Origin: an uncultured Bacteroidales bacterium
GTDB lineage: Bacteria; Bacteroidota; Bacteroidia; Bacteroidales; Porphyromonadaceae
Direction: 5' to 3'
DNA: 64,000 nucleotides
Assembly (NCBI GenBank): GCA_947290775.1
Contig: CAMYPM010000005.1
Location: forward strand, 29,575 to 93,574
Shown: positions 9,266 through 17,138 of the stretch, in pieces
How positions within the stretch are numbered: position 1 is the stretch's first letter
Layout: each line of letters opens with the position of its first letter
The notes under the pieces: model-generated
What the model saw: only the letters and a program-made list of their open reading frames with translations
Databases searched by the model: none
Told to the model about the DNA's origin: nothing
Made by a program: the position numbers and the translations under genes

Positions 9266-9448
9266 ATGGCACATCCTAAAAGAAGACAATCACACACAAG
9301 AACACGTTTACGTCGTGGACATGACAAGGCAGCAGTACCCACAATAGCAAAGTGCCCCAATTGTGGTGCGTGGCATATTTATCATACCGTATGCCCCGAG
9401 TGTGGCTATTACCGTGGTCAGTTAGCCATTGAGAAGGAAGAGGAGTAA
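9266..9448 (+). CDS. rpmF: 50S ribosomal protein bL32
   Basis: A 60-residue basic protein beginning MAHPKRRQSHTRTRLRRGH. It carries two CxxC pairs (CPNCGAW and CPECGYY), making it the zinc-binding C+ form. Zinc-free paralogues are used by some bacteria under zinc starvation; none is seen here. It sits between yceD and fabH, the usual arrangement. Confidence 0.97.
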   Translation: MAHPKRRQSHTRTRLRRGHDKAAVPTIAKCPNCGAWHIYHTVCPECGYYRGQLAIEKEEE

Positions 9449-9561
9449 GCACGTAGCTTACAATCCTCTCCACGCTACAAAAAATTCTTGGCACCGTGGC
9501 GCTACGATAAGAGCACCCCATAAGTGTGCCATCTATAGAAAGACACAAATTAGCTAACAAG

Positions 9562-10584
9562 ATGCCACAAACAATAGAAGCCGTAATAACGGCCGTAGGT
9601 AGCTTCCTACCAGAGGATAAGCTGACCAATGCGGATATAGAGAAGATGGTAGATACCAGCGATGAGTGGATTACCACTCGTGTTGGAATTAAGGAACGTC
9701 GTGTACTGAAAGTTCCCGGTAAGGGAGCTTCCTATTTAGCTATACAGGCTGTACGTTCGCTCTTGGATAAGAGTGGGGTGGATCCTCTCTCCATTGAGGG
9801 AGTTATATTGGCAACCAATACAGCGGATTACCATTTCCCTACTACCAGCTCTGTTGTGGCTTATGAAACAGGCTGTACTAATGCTTTTACCTTTGATTTA
9901 GTAAGTGCTTGTCCTAGTTGGCTATATGCATTAGAAACAGGAGCTAACTATATTCGCTCGGGGCGTTATAAGCGCTTACTTGTCGTAGCTACTGAAAAAA
10001 TGTCAGCAGCTGTTGATGTGACGGATAGGCAAACCCTTCCCCTTTTCGGGGATGGAAGCGGTTGCGCCCTCTTAGAAGCGAAGGTAGTAGAAGGAGAAGC
10101 CAAAGAAGGTGTTATAGATGCACTCTTCCATACAGATGGCATCGGACGTGAGCACCTCATCATGTATTCGGGTGGATCAGTTAGTCCTGCTACTGCTGAT
10201 ACCGTGGCACGCCATGAGCACTTTGTACATCAAGATGGACAGCACGTGTTCAAGCATGCTATAAAAGGCATGGTAGACAGCTGCCAAAAGGTTCTTGAGC
10301 GTAATAATCTAACTGAAGAGGACATCACATGGGTGGTACCTCACCAGGCAAACTTGCGGATTATAGATATGGTTACCCGATTGCTAGGGATCCCTAGTGA
10401 AAAGGTGATGATTAATATCCAAAAGTACGGTAATACCAGTAGTGCTACGATACCTATTTGCTTGAGTGAGTGGGAGTCTAAACTCAAAAAAGGAGATAAG
10501 CTGATACTTACTTCGTTTGGTGCCGGTTATACATGGGGAGCTGTTTACCTTGTATGGGGCTACACGGCCTCTGAGCGTGCTTAA
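9562..10584 (+). CDS. fabH: 3-oxoacyl-ACP synthase III
   Basis: FabH starts fatty-acid chains by condensing acyl-CoA with malonyl-ACP. The triad is visible: Cys117 in [10 protein letters not shown], His in [13 protein letters not shown] and Asn in [12 protein letters not shown] chose the ATG at 9562, giving 340 residues and the typical opening with [11 protein letters not shown] soon after. A longer frame from GTG 9526 adds 12 residues with no family support. The residues after the nucleophile (CPSWLYALE) differ slightly from the common CSGFLYALE. Confidence 0.95.
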   Translation: MPQTIEAVITAVGSFLPEDKLTNADIEKMVDTSDEWITTRVGIKERRVLKVPGKGASYLAIQAVRSLLDKSGVDPLSIEGVILATNTADYHFPTTSSVVAYETGCTNAFTFDLVSACPSWLYALETGANYIRSGRYKRLLVVATEKMSAAVDVTDRQTLPLFGDGSGCALLEAKVVEGEAKEGVIDALFHTDGIGREHLIMYSGGSVSPATADTVARHEHFVHQDGQHVFKHAIKGMVDSCQKVLERNNLTEEDITWVVPHQANLRIIDMVTRLLGIPSEKVMINIQKYGNTSSATIPICLSEWESKLKKGDKLILTSFGAGYTWGAVYLVWGYTASERA

Positions 10585-10605
10585 CTTGCACAACCCCTTT
10601 AGCTC

Positions 10606-11505
10606 ATGAGCCAAGAAGAAAACTTCAAAAGTGGATTTGTAAATATCGTGGGAAATCCCAACGTAGGGAAGTCCACGCTCATGAACTTATTAGTCGGAGA
10701 GAAACTCTCTATCATCACTCCCAAGAGTCAGACTACACGTCATCGCATAATTGGTATTGTCAATACACCGGATATGCAGATCGTATTCTCTGATACACCG
10801 GGAGTGGTCAAACCCGGCTATCGTTTGCAGGAGCGAATGAGAGCCTACTCAGAATCGGCCTTAGGTGATGCGGATATACTGCTCTATGTGACCGATATAG
10901 TGGAGACTCCCGAGAAGAACATAGACTTCATTCAGCACGTAGCAAAGGCTCAGGTCCCAGTCATCGTATTAATTAATAAGATTGACCTTTCCAATAATGA
11001 GCAGTTAGAGCAGTTGGTGGACAAATGGCATGACTTATTGCCACAGGCTGAGCTACTACCCATATCGGCTACCAACAACTTCAATATAGAGCCGCTAAAG
11101 AAAAGAATCGGGGAGTTGCTACCGGTCGCCCCACGCTACTTTGATGAAGATCAGCTCACAGATAGACCAATTCGCTTCTTTGTAAGTGAAATAATACGAG
11201 AAAAGATACTTCGCTATTATGCTGAAGAAATCCCTTATGCTGTAGAAGTAGAGGTGACCTCTTTTAAGGAGGATAAGGAGCGTATTGATATTGAAGCGGT
11301 GATTGTGGTAGAGCGGGAGAGCCAGAAGGAAATCATTATAGGACATGGTGGGCAGGCGATCAAAAAGCTTGGAATCACCTCTCGGCGAGCATTAGAGAAG
11401 CTCTTCGATAAGCATATTCGATTGGATCTATTTGTAAAGGTGGCTACTGATTGGCGTAGTAACGACTCTCTGTTAGAGAATTTCGGCTATCACTCGGATA
11501 AATAG
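10606..11505 (+). CDS. era: GTPase Era
   Basis: Era is a ribosome-assembly GTPase that binds near the 3' end of 16S rRNA. The G domain shows GNPNVGKST (G1), SDTPGV (G3) and INKID (G4). The C-terminal KH domain follows (EIIREKILRYYAEEIPYAVE, IIIGHGGQAIKKLG). At 299 residues it has normal length. It lies 21 bases after fabH and ends at a clear terminator. Confidence 0.97.
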   Translation: MSQEENFKSGFVNIVGNPNVGKSTLMNLLVGEKLSIITPKSQTTRHRIIGIVNTPDMQIVFSDTPGVVKPGYRLQERMRAYSESALGDADILLYVTDIVETPEKNIDFIQHVAKAQVPVIVLINKIDLSNNEQLEQLVDKWHDLLPQAELLPISATNNFNIEPLKKRIGELLPVAPRYFDEDQLTDRPIRFFVSEIIREKILRYYAEEIPYAVEVEVTSFKEDKERIDIEAVIVVERESQKEIIIGHGGQAIKKLGITSRRALEKLFDKHIRLDLFVKVATDWRSNDSLLENFGYHSDK

Positions 11506-11542
11506 TCGCAAGATTATTCATAACTTATTAAGACTGCATGGG

Positions 11543-11575
11543 TAAGAGACGCTTCTCTTATCTTTTTTTGTTTTT
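11543..11575 (+). terminator. rho-independent terminator after era
   Basis: A 7-bp perfect stem (11543-11549 with 11554-11560) is followed by a run of T interrupted by one G. It closes the yceD-era transcript. Confidence 0.8.
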
Positions 11576-11807
11576 AAATAATTGCAATTTGTGATGCTCT
11601 TGTAACTACGGGAATTTGTGTACGACGTGCCAACAGCGGGAGGAGCAATCTTTTCATAATACAGAGAAAAAAGCTTTTTTCCTCTTAGTATTATAATATG
11701 AAGTAGTGGCGGAAGTCGCTGATTAAGTGCATGTTGGAAAACGAATGCTCTTTTTGAGACTTTATTGTATTAGGATTTTCTTACTTTTGTAGTAAAATAG
11801 GAGAGTA
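11576..11807. other. AT-rich intergenic region with a long palindrome
   Basis: There is no convincing ORF. An inverted repeat occupies 11656-11694: ATAATAC pairs with GTATTAT, AGAG with CTCT and A6 with T6 about a central AAGCTT. It could be a hairpin in a short RNA or a protein-binding palindrome. Confidence 0.5.
11782..11789 (+). promoter_or_regulatory. -7 promoter box for the glycine-lipid genes
   Basis: TACTTTTG matches TAnnTTTG, 18 bases before the ATG at 11808. AGGAG also lies just upstream of that ATG. Confidence 0.5.
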
Positions 11808-12770
11808 ATGACATTGGAAAAGGGTTGCTCTATTTGGCACAAGCAGACTCTTTCCCATGAGAAAATAAGAATGAATACGCAAGATAAGGATCAGGCACAA
11901 AGCGCGCAGATCAAATTGATTGATGTAAGAAAAGTGGCTGCTGCTAAGCTGAAGCGTCCTCTTCCGCGGTTTGTAACACGTTTTTTGGAAAAGTGGATTT
12001 GTCAGGACGAAATAAACTATGTGCTGAGCAAATATGGACATTTGGAGGGCATAGAGTTTGCCCGGCAGCTAATTGAATATTTCAATATTCACCTCTCTTT
12101 CAAGGGGGTGGAGCGACTGCCCAAAGATCCACGGCAGCTCTTTATCTGCAATCATCCTTTAGGCGCTCTGGATGGTATTTGTCTCACCGTGATGATCGCA
12201 GAGCATTATCAAACGGAAATACGCTATATAGTAAACGATATGTTGCTCAATTTAGAGCCATTTCGTCATATTTTTGTACCTGTAAATACGTTGGGAGCAC
12301 AATCCCGTGAATCGGTAGTTAAACTGAATGAGGCTTTGGCGGGCCCCTATCCGGTGATTACTTTCCCTGCAGGGGTCTGCTCTCGAAAAATCAATGGTGA
12401 AATAATGGATTTACCTTGGAAGAATAGCTATATACGCCAAGCAACAAGGTATGAACGCAACATTGTACCTCTCTATTTTGATGGGTATAATTCAAAGCGC
12501 TTCTATCAAACAGAGCTTTGGCGCAAGCGATTGGGGGTGAAGTTTAATATAGGCACCACAATGCTGCCCCAGGAGATGTTTAAGTCTAAAGGAAATCATT
12601 ATACAGTACTGGTGGGGGATCCAATAAGTTACAAGGATCTGCAAGAGCGCAAGGAGCGTGTGGATGTCCTTTCTAAAAAAATCAGAGCACAGGTATATAG
12701 TCTTCCCTCATTTTATCTCACTGAAGATGTAAAGCCAAAGACAACCACTAATCACGAACAGAAAAAGTAG
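11808..12770 (+). CDS. glsA: lysophospholipid/glycine-lipid O-acyltransferase (GlsA-like)
   Basis: A PlsC-type acyltransferase of 320 residues. The catalytic NHPLGALDG (the HX4D motif with an N-terminal Asn) and the later FPAGVCSRK block are visible. Its neighbour is the matching N-acyltransferase. In Bacteroides thetaiotaomicron the GlsB/GlsA pair makes N-acyl-3-acyloxy glycine lipids, and related lipids occur in Porphyromonas. I therefore infer that this enzyme adds the second, ester-linked chain. The start is uncertain: ATG 11808 fits the promoter and AGGAG, but homology begins after the in-frame ATG at 11871. Confidence 0.8.
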   Translation: MTLEKGCSIWHKQTLSHEKIRMNTQDKDQAQSAQIKLIDVRKVAAAKLKRPLPRFVTRFLEKWICQDEINYVLSKYGHLEGIEFARQLIEYFNIHLSFKGVERLPKDPRQLFICNHPLGALDGICLTVMIAEHYQTEIRYIVNDMLLNLEPFRHIFVPVNTLGAQSRESVVKLNEALAGPYPVITFPAGVCSRKINGEIMDLPWKNSYIRQATRYERNIVPLYFDGYNSKRFYQTELWRKRLGVKFNIGTTMLPQEMFKSKGNHYTVLVGDPISYKDLQERKERVDVLSKKIRAQVYSLPSFYLTEDVKPKTTTNHEQKK

Positions 12771-12776
12771 TCTATT

Positions 12777-13727
12777 ATGGAAACGATCATACAACCTATA
12801 GAGAAGTCCCTACTCCGAGATGAGCTTACGGAGAACCTATTTATGCGTAAGACCAATCGCGGAAACAATGATATATACATATTTTCCGCCCATGAGGCAC
12901 CTAATGCTATGCGAGAGGTAGGACGCTTGCGTGAAGTCTCTTTTAGAGCTTCTGGAGGAGGTAGTGGTAAGGCTTGTGATATAGATGAATTTGATACTCT
13001 TGAGGGAGGGTATAAACAACTGATTGTGTGGAACCCCGAGTTAGAAGAGATCATCGGGGGCTATCGCTTTATTCATGGTGCTGACGTGGTAAGCAACCCA
13101 AAGGGAACAGATATACTCGCTACCTCACATATGTTTGACTATAGTGAGAAGTTTGTGACAGATATTCTTCCCTCTACGATTGAATTGGGTCGCTCCTTTG
13201 TAGCTCCTTCTTTTCAGTCCTCCGGCTTGAGCTCGCAGACGATATTTGCCTTGGATAACCTATGGGATGGATTGGGTGGACTCACAGTTATATATCCTGA
13301 TATAAATTACTTTTTCGGTAAGGTGACAATGTATGCCGACTACAATCGTCGAGCGCGCAACCTTATCCTTTTCTTTATGGATAAATATTTCCATGATGAT
13401 AGTAACTTGGTGTGCCCTAAAAAACCGGTTCCCATAGAAGGTAACTTGGACGAGATAAGAGAAATATTTTGCGGTGACAACGTAAAAGAGGACTATCGTA
13501 TCTTGAAAAATGAGGTGCGTAAGTTGGGAATCAATATTCCTCCGCTCTTTAGTGCCTATCTATCACTCTCTCCGATGCTGCTTCTTTTAGGCACGGCTGT
13601 TAACTATGAGTTTAGCAATGTGGAAGAGACGAGTATTCTCATTCGCATTGATGAAATATTGGATGAAAAGAAACTTCGTCACATTGAGAGTTTCAGGAAG
13701 CAATTAGCCGAGGGAAAACGCAATTAA
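12777..13727 (+). CDS. glsB: N-acyltransferase for glycine/serine lipids (GlsB-like, OlsB/hemolysin family)
   Basis: A GNAT-type acyltransferase of 316 residues related to OlsB. Conserved parts include REVGRLREVSFR, GGYRFIHG, ELGRSFVAPSFQ and YPDINYFFGKVTMY. Family members transfer a hydroxy-fatty-acyl group from ACP to the amine of glycine or ornithine; the pairing with the O-acyltransferase points to glycine (or serine-glycine) lipids. It starts 6 bases after glsA, so the two are one operon. Confidence 0.82.
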   Translation: METIIQPIEKSLLRDELTENLFMRKTNRGNNDIYIFSAHEAPNAMREVGRLREVSFRASGGGSGKACDIDEFDTLEGGYKQLIVWNPELEEIIGGYRFIHGADVVSNPKGTDILATSHMFDYSEKFVTDILPSTIELGRSFVAPSFQSSGLSSQTIFALDNLWDGLGGLTVIYPDINYFFGKVTMYADYNRRARNLILFFMDKYFHDDSNLVCPKKPVPIEGNLDEIREIFCGDNVKEDYRILKNEVRKLGINIPPLFSAYLSLSPMLLLLGTAVNYEFSNVEETSILIRIDEILDEKKLRHIESFRKQLAEGKRN

Positions 13728-13732
13728 TTCTG

Positions 13733-14146
13733 TTGGATACACATAGTTGGTTAGGAAGAGAGGGAGAAAGGTATGCCTTTCGCTATGTTGAGGACAAGCT
13801 CTTGATGCGTGTCTTGGAGCGTAATTGGTACTATAACCGTAAAGAAGTCGATCTGATTGCTACGGATGGTAAGTATTTGGTCTTTTTTGAAGTAAAGACG
13901 CGTAATGAGAATTACCTCTATACCCCTCAGTCTGCAGTAACCCGGCAGAAGAGGATGAATATTTGTTATGTAGCGGATCATTATAGCCGTATGAAAAAAA
14001 TGGGGCTTCCGATTCGCTTTGATATCCTCTCCGTTGTGTATCGGCCTGCTCAGGGGCTTTTTGAAATTAAGCATATACCCAATGCTTTTCAGCCGGAGCC
14101 ACGCTTCTACGGGAGAGGTAGGCGCCCTTTCCGTAGGTATTTTTAG
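13733..14146 (+). CDS. yraN: YraN/UPF0102 family endonuclease-like protein
   Basis: A 137-residue protein with the restriction-endonuclease-like fold typical of YraN: an N-terminal WLGREGERYA helix, then EVDLIATDG and FFEVKTR, giving the (E/D)xD...ExK pattern. The cellular role is unknown. The start is a TTG five bases after the glsB stop; the GREGERYAFRY motif close by leaves little room for another start. The C-terminal tail is Arg- and aromatic-rich. Confidence 0.85.
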   Translation: MDTHSWLGREGERYAFRYVEDKLLMRVLERNWYYNRKEVDLIATDGKYLVFFEVKTRNENYLYTPQSAVTRQKRMNICYVADHYSRMKKMGLPIRFDILSVVYRPAQGLFEIKHIPNAFQPEPRFYGRGRRPFRRYF

Positions 14147-14199
14147 TTCTTCGCTACCCAGTGATGGGTAAGAGAGAAGTGGTCATAGCGTTTAATGCT

Positions 14200-14207
14200 T
14201 AACTTTG
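14200..14207 (+). promoter_or_regulatory. -7 promoter box that sets the aguA start
   Basis: TAACTTTG lies inside the longest possible aguA frame (from 14195). Transcription would begin near 14212, so the start must be the ATG at 14231, not 14195. Confidence 0.5.
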
Positions 14208-14230
14208 TTAACCTGAAAGAGGATAAAGAA

Positions 14231-15331
14231 ATGAGTACAGATATCGCTATGGAAGATAAGTACATAGGCATGATCCCGGAGTGGGCAGAGCAGGATGCCG
14301 TGGTGCTTGCGTGGCCGAGTGAAACGATGGATTGGGCTTGTCGCATAGACGCAATCAGAAGTTGCTACATAGGCATTGTGCAAGCAATTAGTCGCTTTGA
14401 GCCGGTGATCCTATTACATCACCCATTAGATGATCCGGAGCCCTATTTTACTTCATTCAATACAATCTATCCGATCCGTTTTGTGCCGGTACTGATGAAT
14501 GATACCTGGGTGCGTGACTACATGCCCATCGCTTGTATCAAAGACGGCAAAAAGGAGGTCGTGAAGTTCCGATTTAATGGATGGGGAATGAAGTATGCTT
14601 CTAATCACGATAATCGGGTAGCTTATTCACTATTTGGGGAGCAGGGTTTTTACCGAAGTGATGTGTCGGTCAAGATAGCTGAGTTCTTGGTTACAGAAGG
14701 CGGAGCTTTAGAGTCCTCCGGGGACGGATTGATTTTAGCGACAGCCAGCTCCATCTTCTCAATCAACCGCAATGATCATATATCGGATCGTGAGGAACTC
14801 TTAAAGATGCTCCTTTCTACACTCTCCGCAAAGTCAATACGAATGACAGCAAATGGCTTTATCCCGGGCGATGATACGGATGGGCACATTGATACGCTTG
14901 CACGTTTTATCGATAGTAATACAGTGGCCTATGTATCGCCATTAGGTTGCTACGATTTTTCTATAAAGCTTGCGCTACAGCAGTTTGAGAATGAGATACA
15001 CGCTACACAAATAGAGGATAGGGATCCTTTTAAGTTATTAGCTTTGCCCTATGTGGAGGGACTTCGTGATGAGGATGGGGCACTGATGCCTGCCTCGTAT
15101 GCCAACTTTCTTTTTGTAAATGGCGCAGTTTTAGTGCCTACCTACGGGGTACACTGGGATCAAAGAGCACTCTTCCTCTTTAATCAGTACTTCAAAGGAA
15201 GTAGAGAGGTTATACCGGTTGATTGTCGGGAACTCATATACCAGCATGGAAGTTTGCATTGTGCTACTATGCAGATCCCTAAAGGCTTTCTTAATCCAAG
15301 TTTTTTGAGTGTAGAAGCAAGGAATTTATGA
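14231..15331 (+). CDS. aguA: agmatine deiminase
   Basis: AguA hydrolyses agmatine to N-carbamoylputrescine. Family blocks are clear: NDTWVRDYMPI, TEGGALESSGDGLILAT, GDDTDGHIDTLARF, and the nucleophile Cys344 in HGSLHCATMQ. The fold is shared with peptidylarginine deiminases, but the length (about 366 residues), the absence of a signal peptide and the aguB neighbour make a cytosolic agmatine enzyme the best call. The start at 14231 is chosen because a promoter box lies upstream of it. It overlaps aguB by four bases (ATGA). Confidence 0.93.
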   Translation: MSTDIAMEDKYIGMIPEWAEQDAVVLAWPSETMDWACRIDAIRSCYIGIVQAISRFEPVILLHHPLDDPEPYFTSFNTIYPIRFVPVLMNDTWVRDYMPIACIKDGKKEVVKFRFNGWGMKYASNHDNRVAYSLFGEQGFYRSDVSVKIAEFLVTEGGALESSGDGLILATASSIFSINRNDHISDREELLKMLLSTLSAKSIRMTANGFIPGDDTDGHIDTLARFIDSNTVAYVSPLGCYDFSIKLALQQFENEIHATQIEDRDPFKLLALPYVEGLRDEDGALMPASYANFLFVNGAVLVPTYGVHWDQRALFLFNQYFKGSREVIPVDCRELIYQHGSLHCATMQIPKGFLNPSFLSVEARNL

Positions 15332-16200
15332 AAATAGGACTTATTCAACAAGCAAACGCAGCTGATAGATCGCATAATATAGAGCAACTGGATGGAAAGA
15401 TTCAGCAACTCGCTGCGCAAGGGGCAGATCTAATTGTTCTGCAAGAGTTGCACAATGGCCTGTACTTCTGTCAAACAGAAGATGTTGCTCTTTTTGATCA
15501 AGCAGAGACTATCCCCGGTCCGTCTACAGAGCATTTTTCCGTTTTAGCAAAGAAGTGCGGAGTGGTGCTTGTGCTTTCTCTCTTTGAGAAAAGAGCTCAG
15601 GGATTGTACCACAATACAGCGGTAGTAATTGATAAGGATGGCAGTATAGCCGGTAAGTATCGTAAAATGCATATACCGGATGATCCTGCTTACTATGAGA
15701 AGTTTTACTTTACACCGGGCGACTTAGGTTTCCAGCCTATAGATACTTCAATCGGACGCTTAGGAGTACTGATTTGTTGGGACCAATGGTATCCGGAAGC
15801 TGCGCGTATTATGGCTATGAGAGGTGCCGACATATTGATTTATCCTACTGCTATCGGTACTGAGTCGACAGATAGTGCTCAAGAGCAAGCTCGCCAGTTG
15901 GAGGCATGGCTTACGGTACAGAGGGGGCATGCTGTAGCAAATGGCATCCCCGTAGTAGCCGTCAATAGAGTAGGCTATGAACCGGATCCAAGTGGCTTGA
16001 CGGGAGGAATCTCTTTTTGGGGAAATAGCTTTGTGTGCGGACAACAAGGGGAGTGGTTATGTCGAATGGAGGATAAAGAAGCTGTAGCCCTCATTGAAGT
16101 TGATACTGCTCGTAGTGAGACTGTAAGGCGTTGGTGGCCTTTTATGAGGGACCGGAGAATAGATGCCTATGATGTGATATTAAAGCGTTGGGGAAATTAA
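15328..16200 (+). CDS. aguB: N-carbamoylputrescine amidase
   Basis: A nitrilase-superfamily enzyme that converts N-carbamoylputrescine to putrescine, CO2 and ammonia. The Glu-Lys-Cys triad is visible: Glu40 in VLQELHNG, Lys in KYRKMHIP and Cys150 in LICWDQWYPEAAR. At 290 residues it has family length. Translationally coupled to aguA, it completes the agmatine-to-putrescine route. No arginine decarboxylase is in the window. Confidence 0.95.
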   Translation: MKIGLIQQANAADRSHNIEQLDGKIQQLAAQGADLIVLQELHNGLYFCQTEDVALFDQAETIPGPSTEHFSVLAKKCGVVLVLSLFEKRAQGLYHNTAVVIDKDGSIAGKYRKMHIPDDPAYYEKFYFTPGDLGFQPIDTSIGRLGVLICWDQWYPEAARIMAMRGADILIYPTAIGTESTDSAQEQARQLEAWLTVQRGHAVANGIPVVAVNRVGYEPDPSGLTGGISFWGNSFVCGQQGEWLCRMEDKEAVALIEVDTARSETVRRWWPFMRDRRIDAYDVILKRWGN

Positions 16201-16201
16201 A

Positions 16202-17035
16202 ATGCTCTCTGATCAGGTTTTAACTGCCTTTCTACTCACTTTCTTTGCCGGAATCTCAACGGGTATCGGCAGTGCACTGGCTTTCTTTAGCAAACGCACC
16301 AATACAACTTTTCTCTGCGTATCGCTTGGCTTCTCTGCAGGAGTGATGATATATGTCTCTTTTGTGGAGATGTTTCCTTCGTCACTTGAGTATTTTCGTA
16401 AACTCTACTCGGGGCGTCTGCCTGAGCTATATACCGTACTATCTTTCTTTGCGGGCATTTTGCTCATAGGACTTATCGACCGCTTTATACCCGAGCGAGA
16501 GAATCCACACGAAATGAAAAATAGCGTGGAGGATATTTCTGCGGTCGATCGCCTTAAGAGAGAAGGGGATGATACCGGTAAGGAAAAGCATTTACTGAGA
16601 GTAGGTATGATAACTGCTTTGGTACTCTTTATTCATAATTTTCCCGAAGGAATGGTTACTTTCTTGTCCGGTATGCAGGATATCAGTGTGGGTATTCCAA
16701 TTGCCTTTGCTATAGCAATACACAATATACCGGAAGGAATATCTGTTTCAGTTCCTATTTTCTATGCTACGGGAAATCGAAAGCGAGCTTTCACGATCTC
16801 TTTCCTCTCAGGCTTGGCAGAGCCGATAGGTGCCATCGTTGGGTATCTTCTACTCGCTCCATTCCTCAATGAGCATACGTACGGAGTTATTTTCGCCATG
16901 ATAGCCGGCATTATGGTGTATATTTCTTTAGATGAGTTGCTCCCTGCAGCGGAGGCCTATGGTAAACATCATCAAGCGATCTATGGGCTCGTTGCCGGCA
17001 TGGCGGTAATGGCAGCCAGCTTACTCTTGCTGTAG
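16202..17035 (+). CDS. zupT: ZIP family metal transporter (ZupT-like)
   Basis: An inner-membrane importer of Zn and related divalent metals, with about eight membrane segments over 277 residues. The two metal-site helices are visible: LFIHNFPEGMVTF and IAIHNIPEGISVS. The loop between helices 3 and 4 is charged and variable. It lies one base after aguB, so it is probably in the same transcript, and ends at a strong terminator. Metal preference cannot be read from the sequence. Confidence 0.9.
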   Translation: MLSDQVLTAFLLTFFAGISTGIGSALAFFSKRTNTTFLCVSLGFSAGVMIYVSFVEMFPSSLEYFRKLYSGRLPELYTVLSFFAGILLIGLIDRFIPERENPHEMKNSVEDISAVDRLKREGDDTGKEKHLLRVGMITALVLFIHNFPEGMVTFLSGMQDISVGIPIAFAIAIHNIPEGISVSVPIFYATGNRKRAFTISFLSGLAEPIGAIVGYLLLAPFLNEHTYGVIFAMIAGIMVYISLDELLPAAEAYGKHHQAIYGLVAGMAVMAASLLLL

Positions 17036-17057
17036 AAATCTCTTATGGAGGTAAAAT

Positions 17058-17105
17058 TATAGCCGCGGAGGAGCTTAAAAACTCATCCGCGGCTATATAT
17101 TTAAT
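17058..17105. terminator. bidirectional terminator
   Basis: A 12-bp perfect GC-rich stem (17058-17069 with 17086-17097) with a short inner stem is flanked by A/T tracts on both sides. It separates zupT from the convergent T9SS cargo gene. Confidence 0.85.
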
Positions 17106-17138
17106 AAAATATGATTGGATGTATCCTCTTCTAGTATT

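Noticed and set aside
9526..9561. GTG start giving FabH 12 extra residues
   Set aside because: FabH homology begins at about the ATG at 9562 and the protein then has normal length.
14195..14230. Longer start for agmatine deiminase
   Set aside because: A TAACTTTG promoter box lies inside this stretch, so it is not transcribed as part of the gene.
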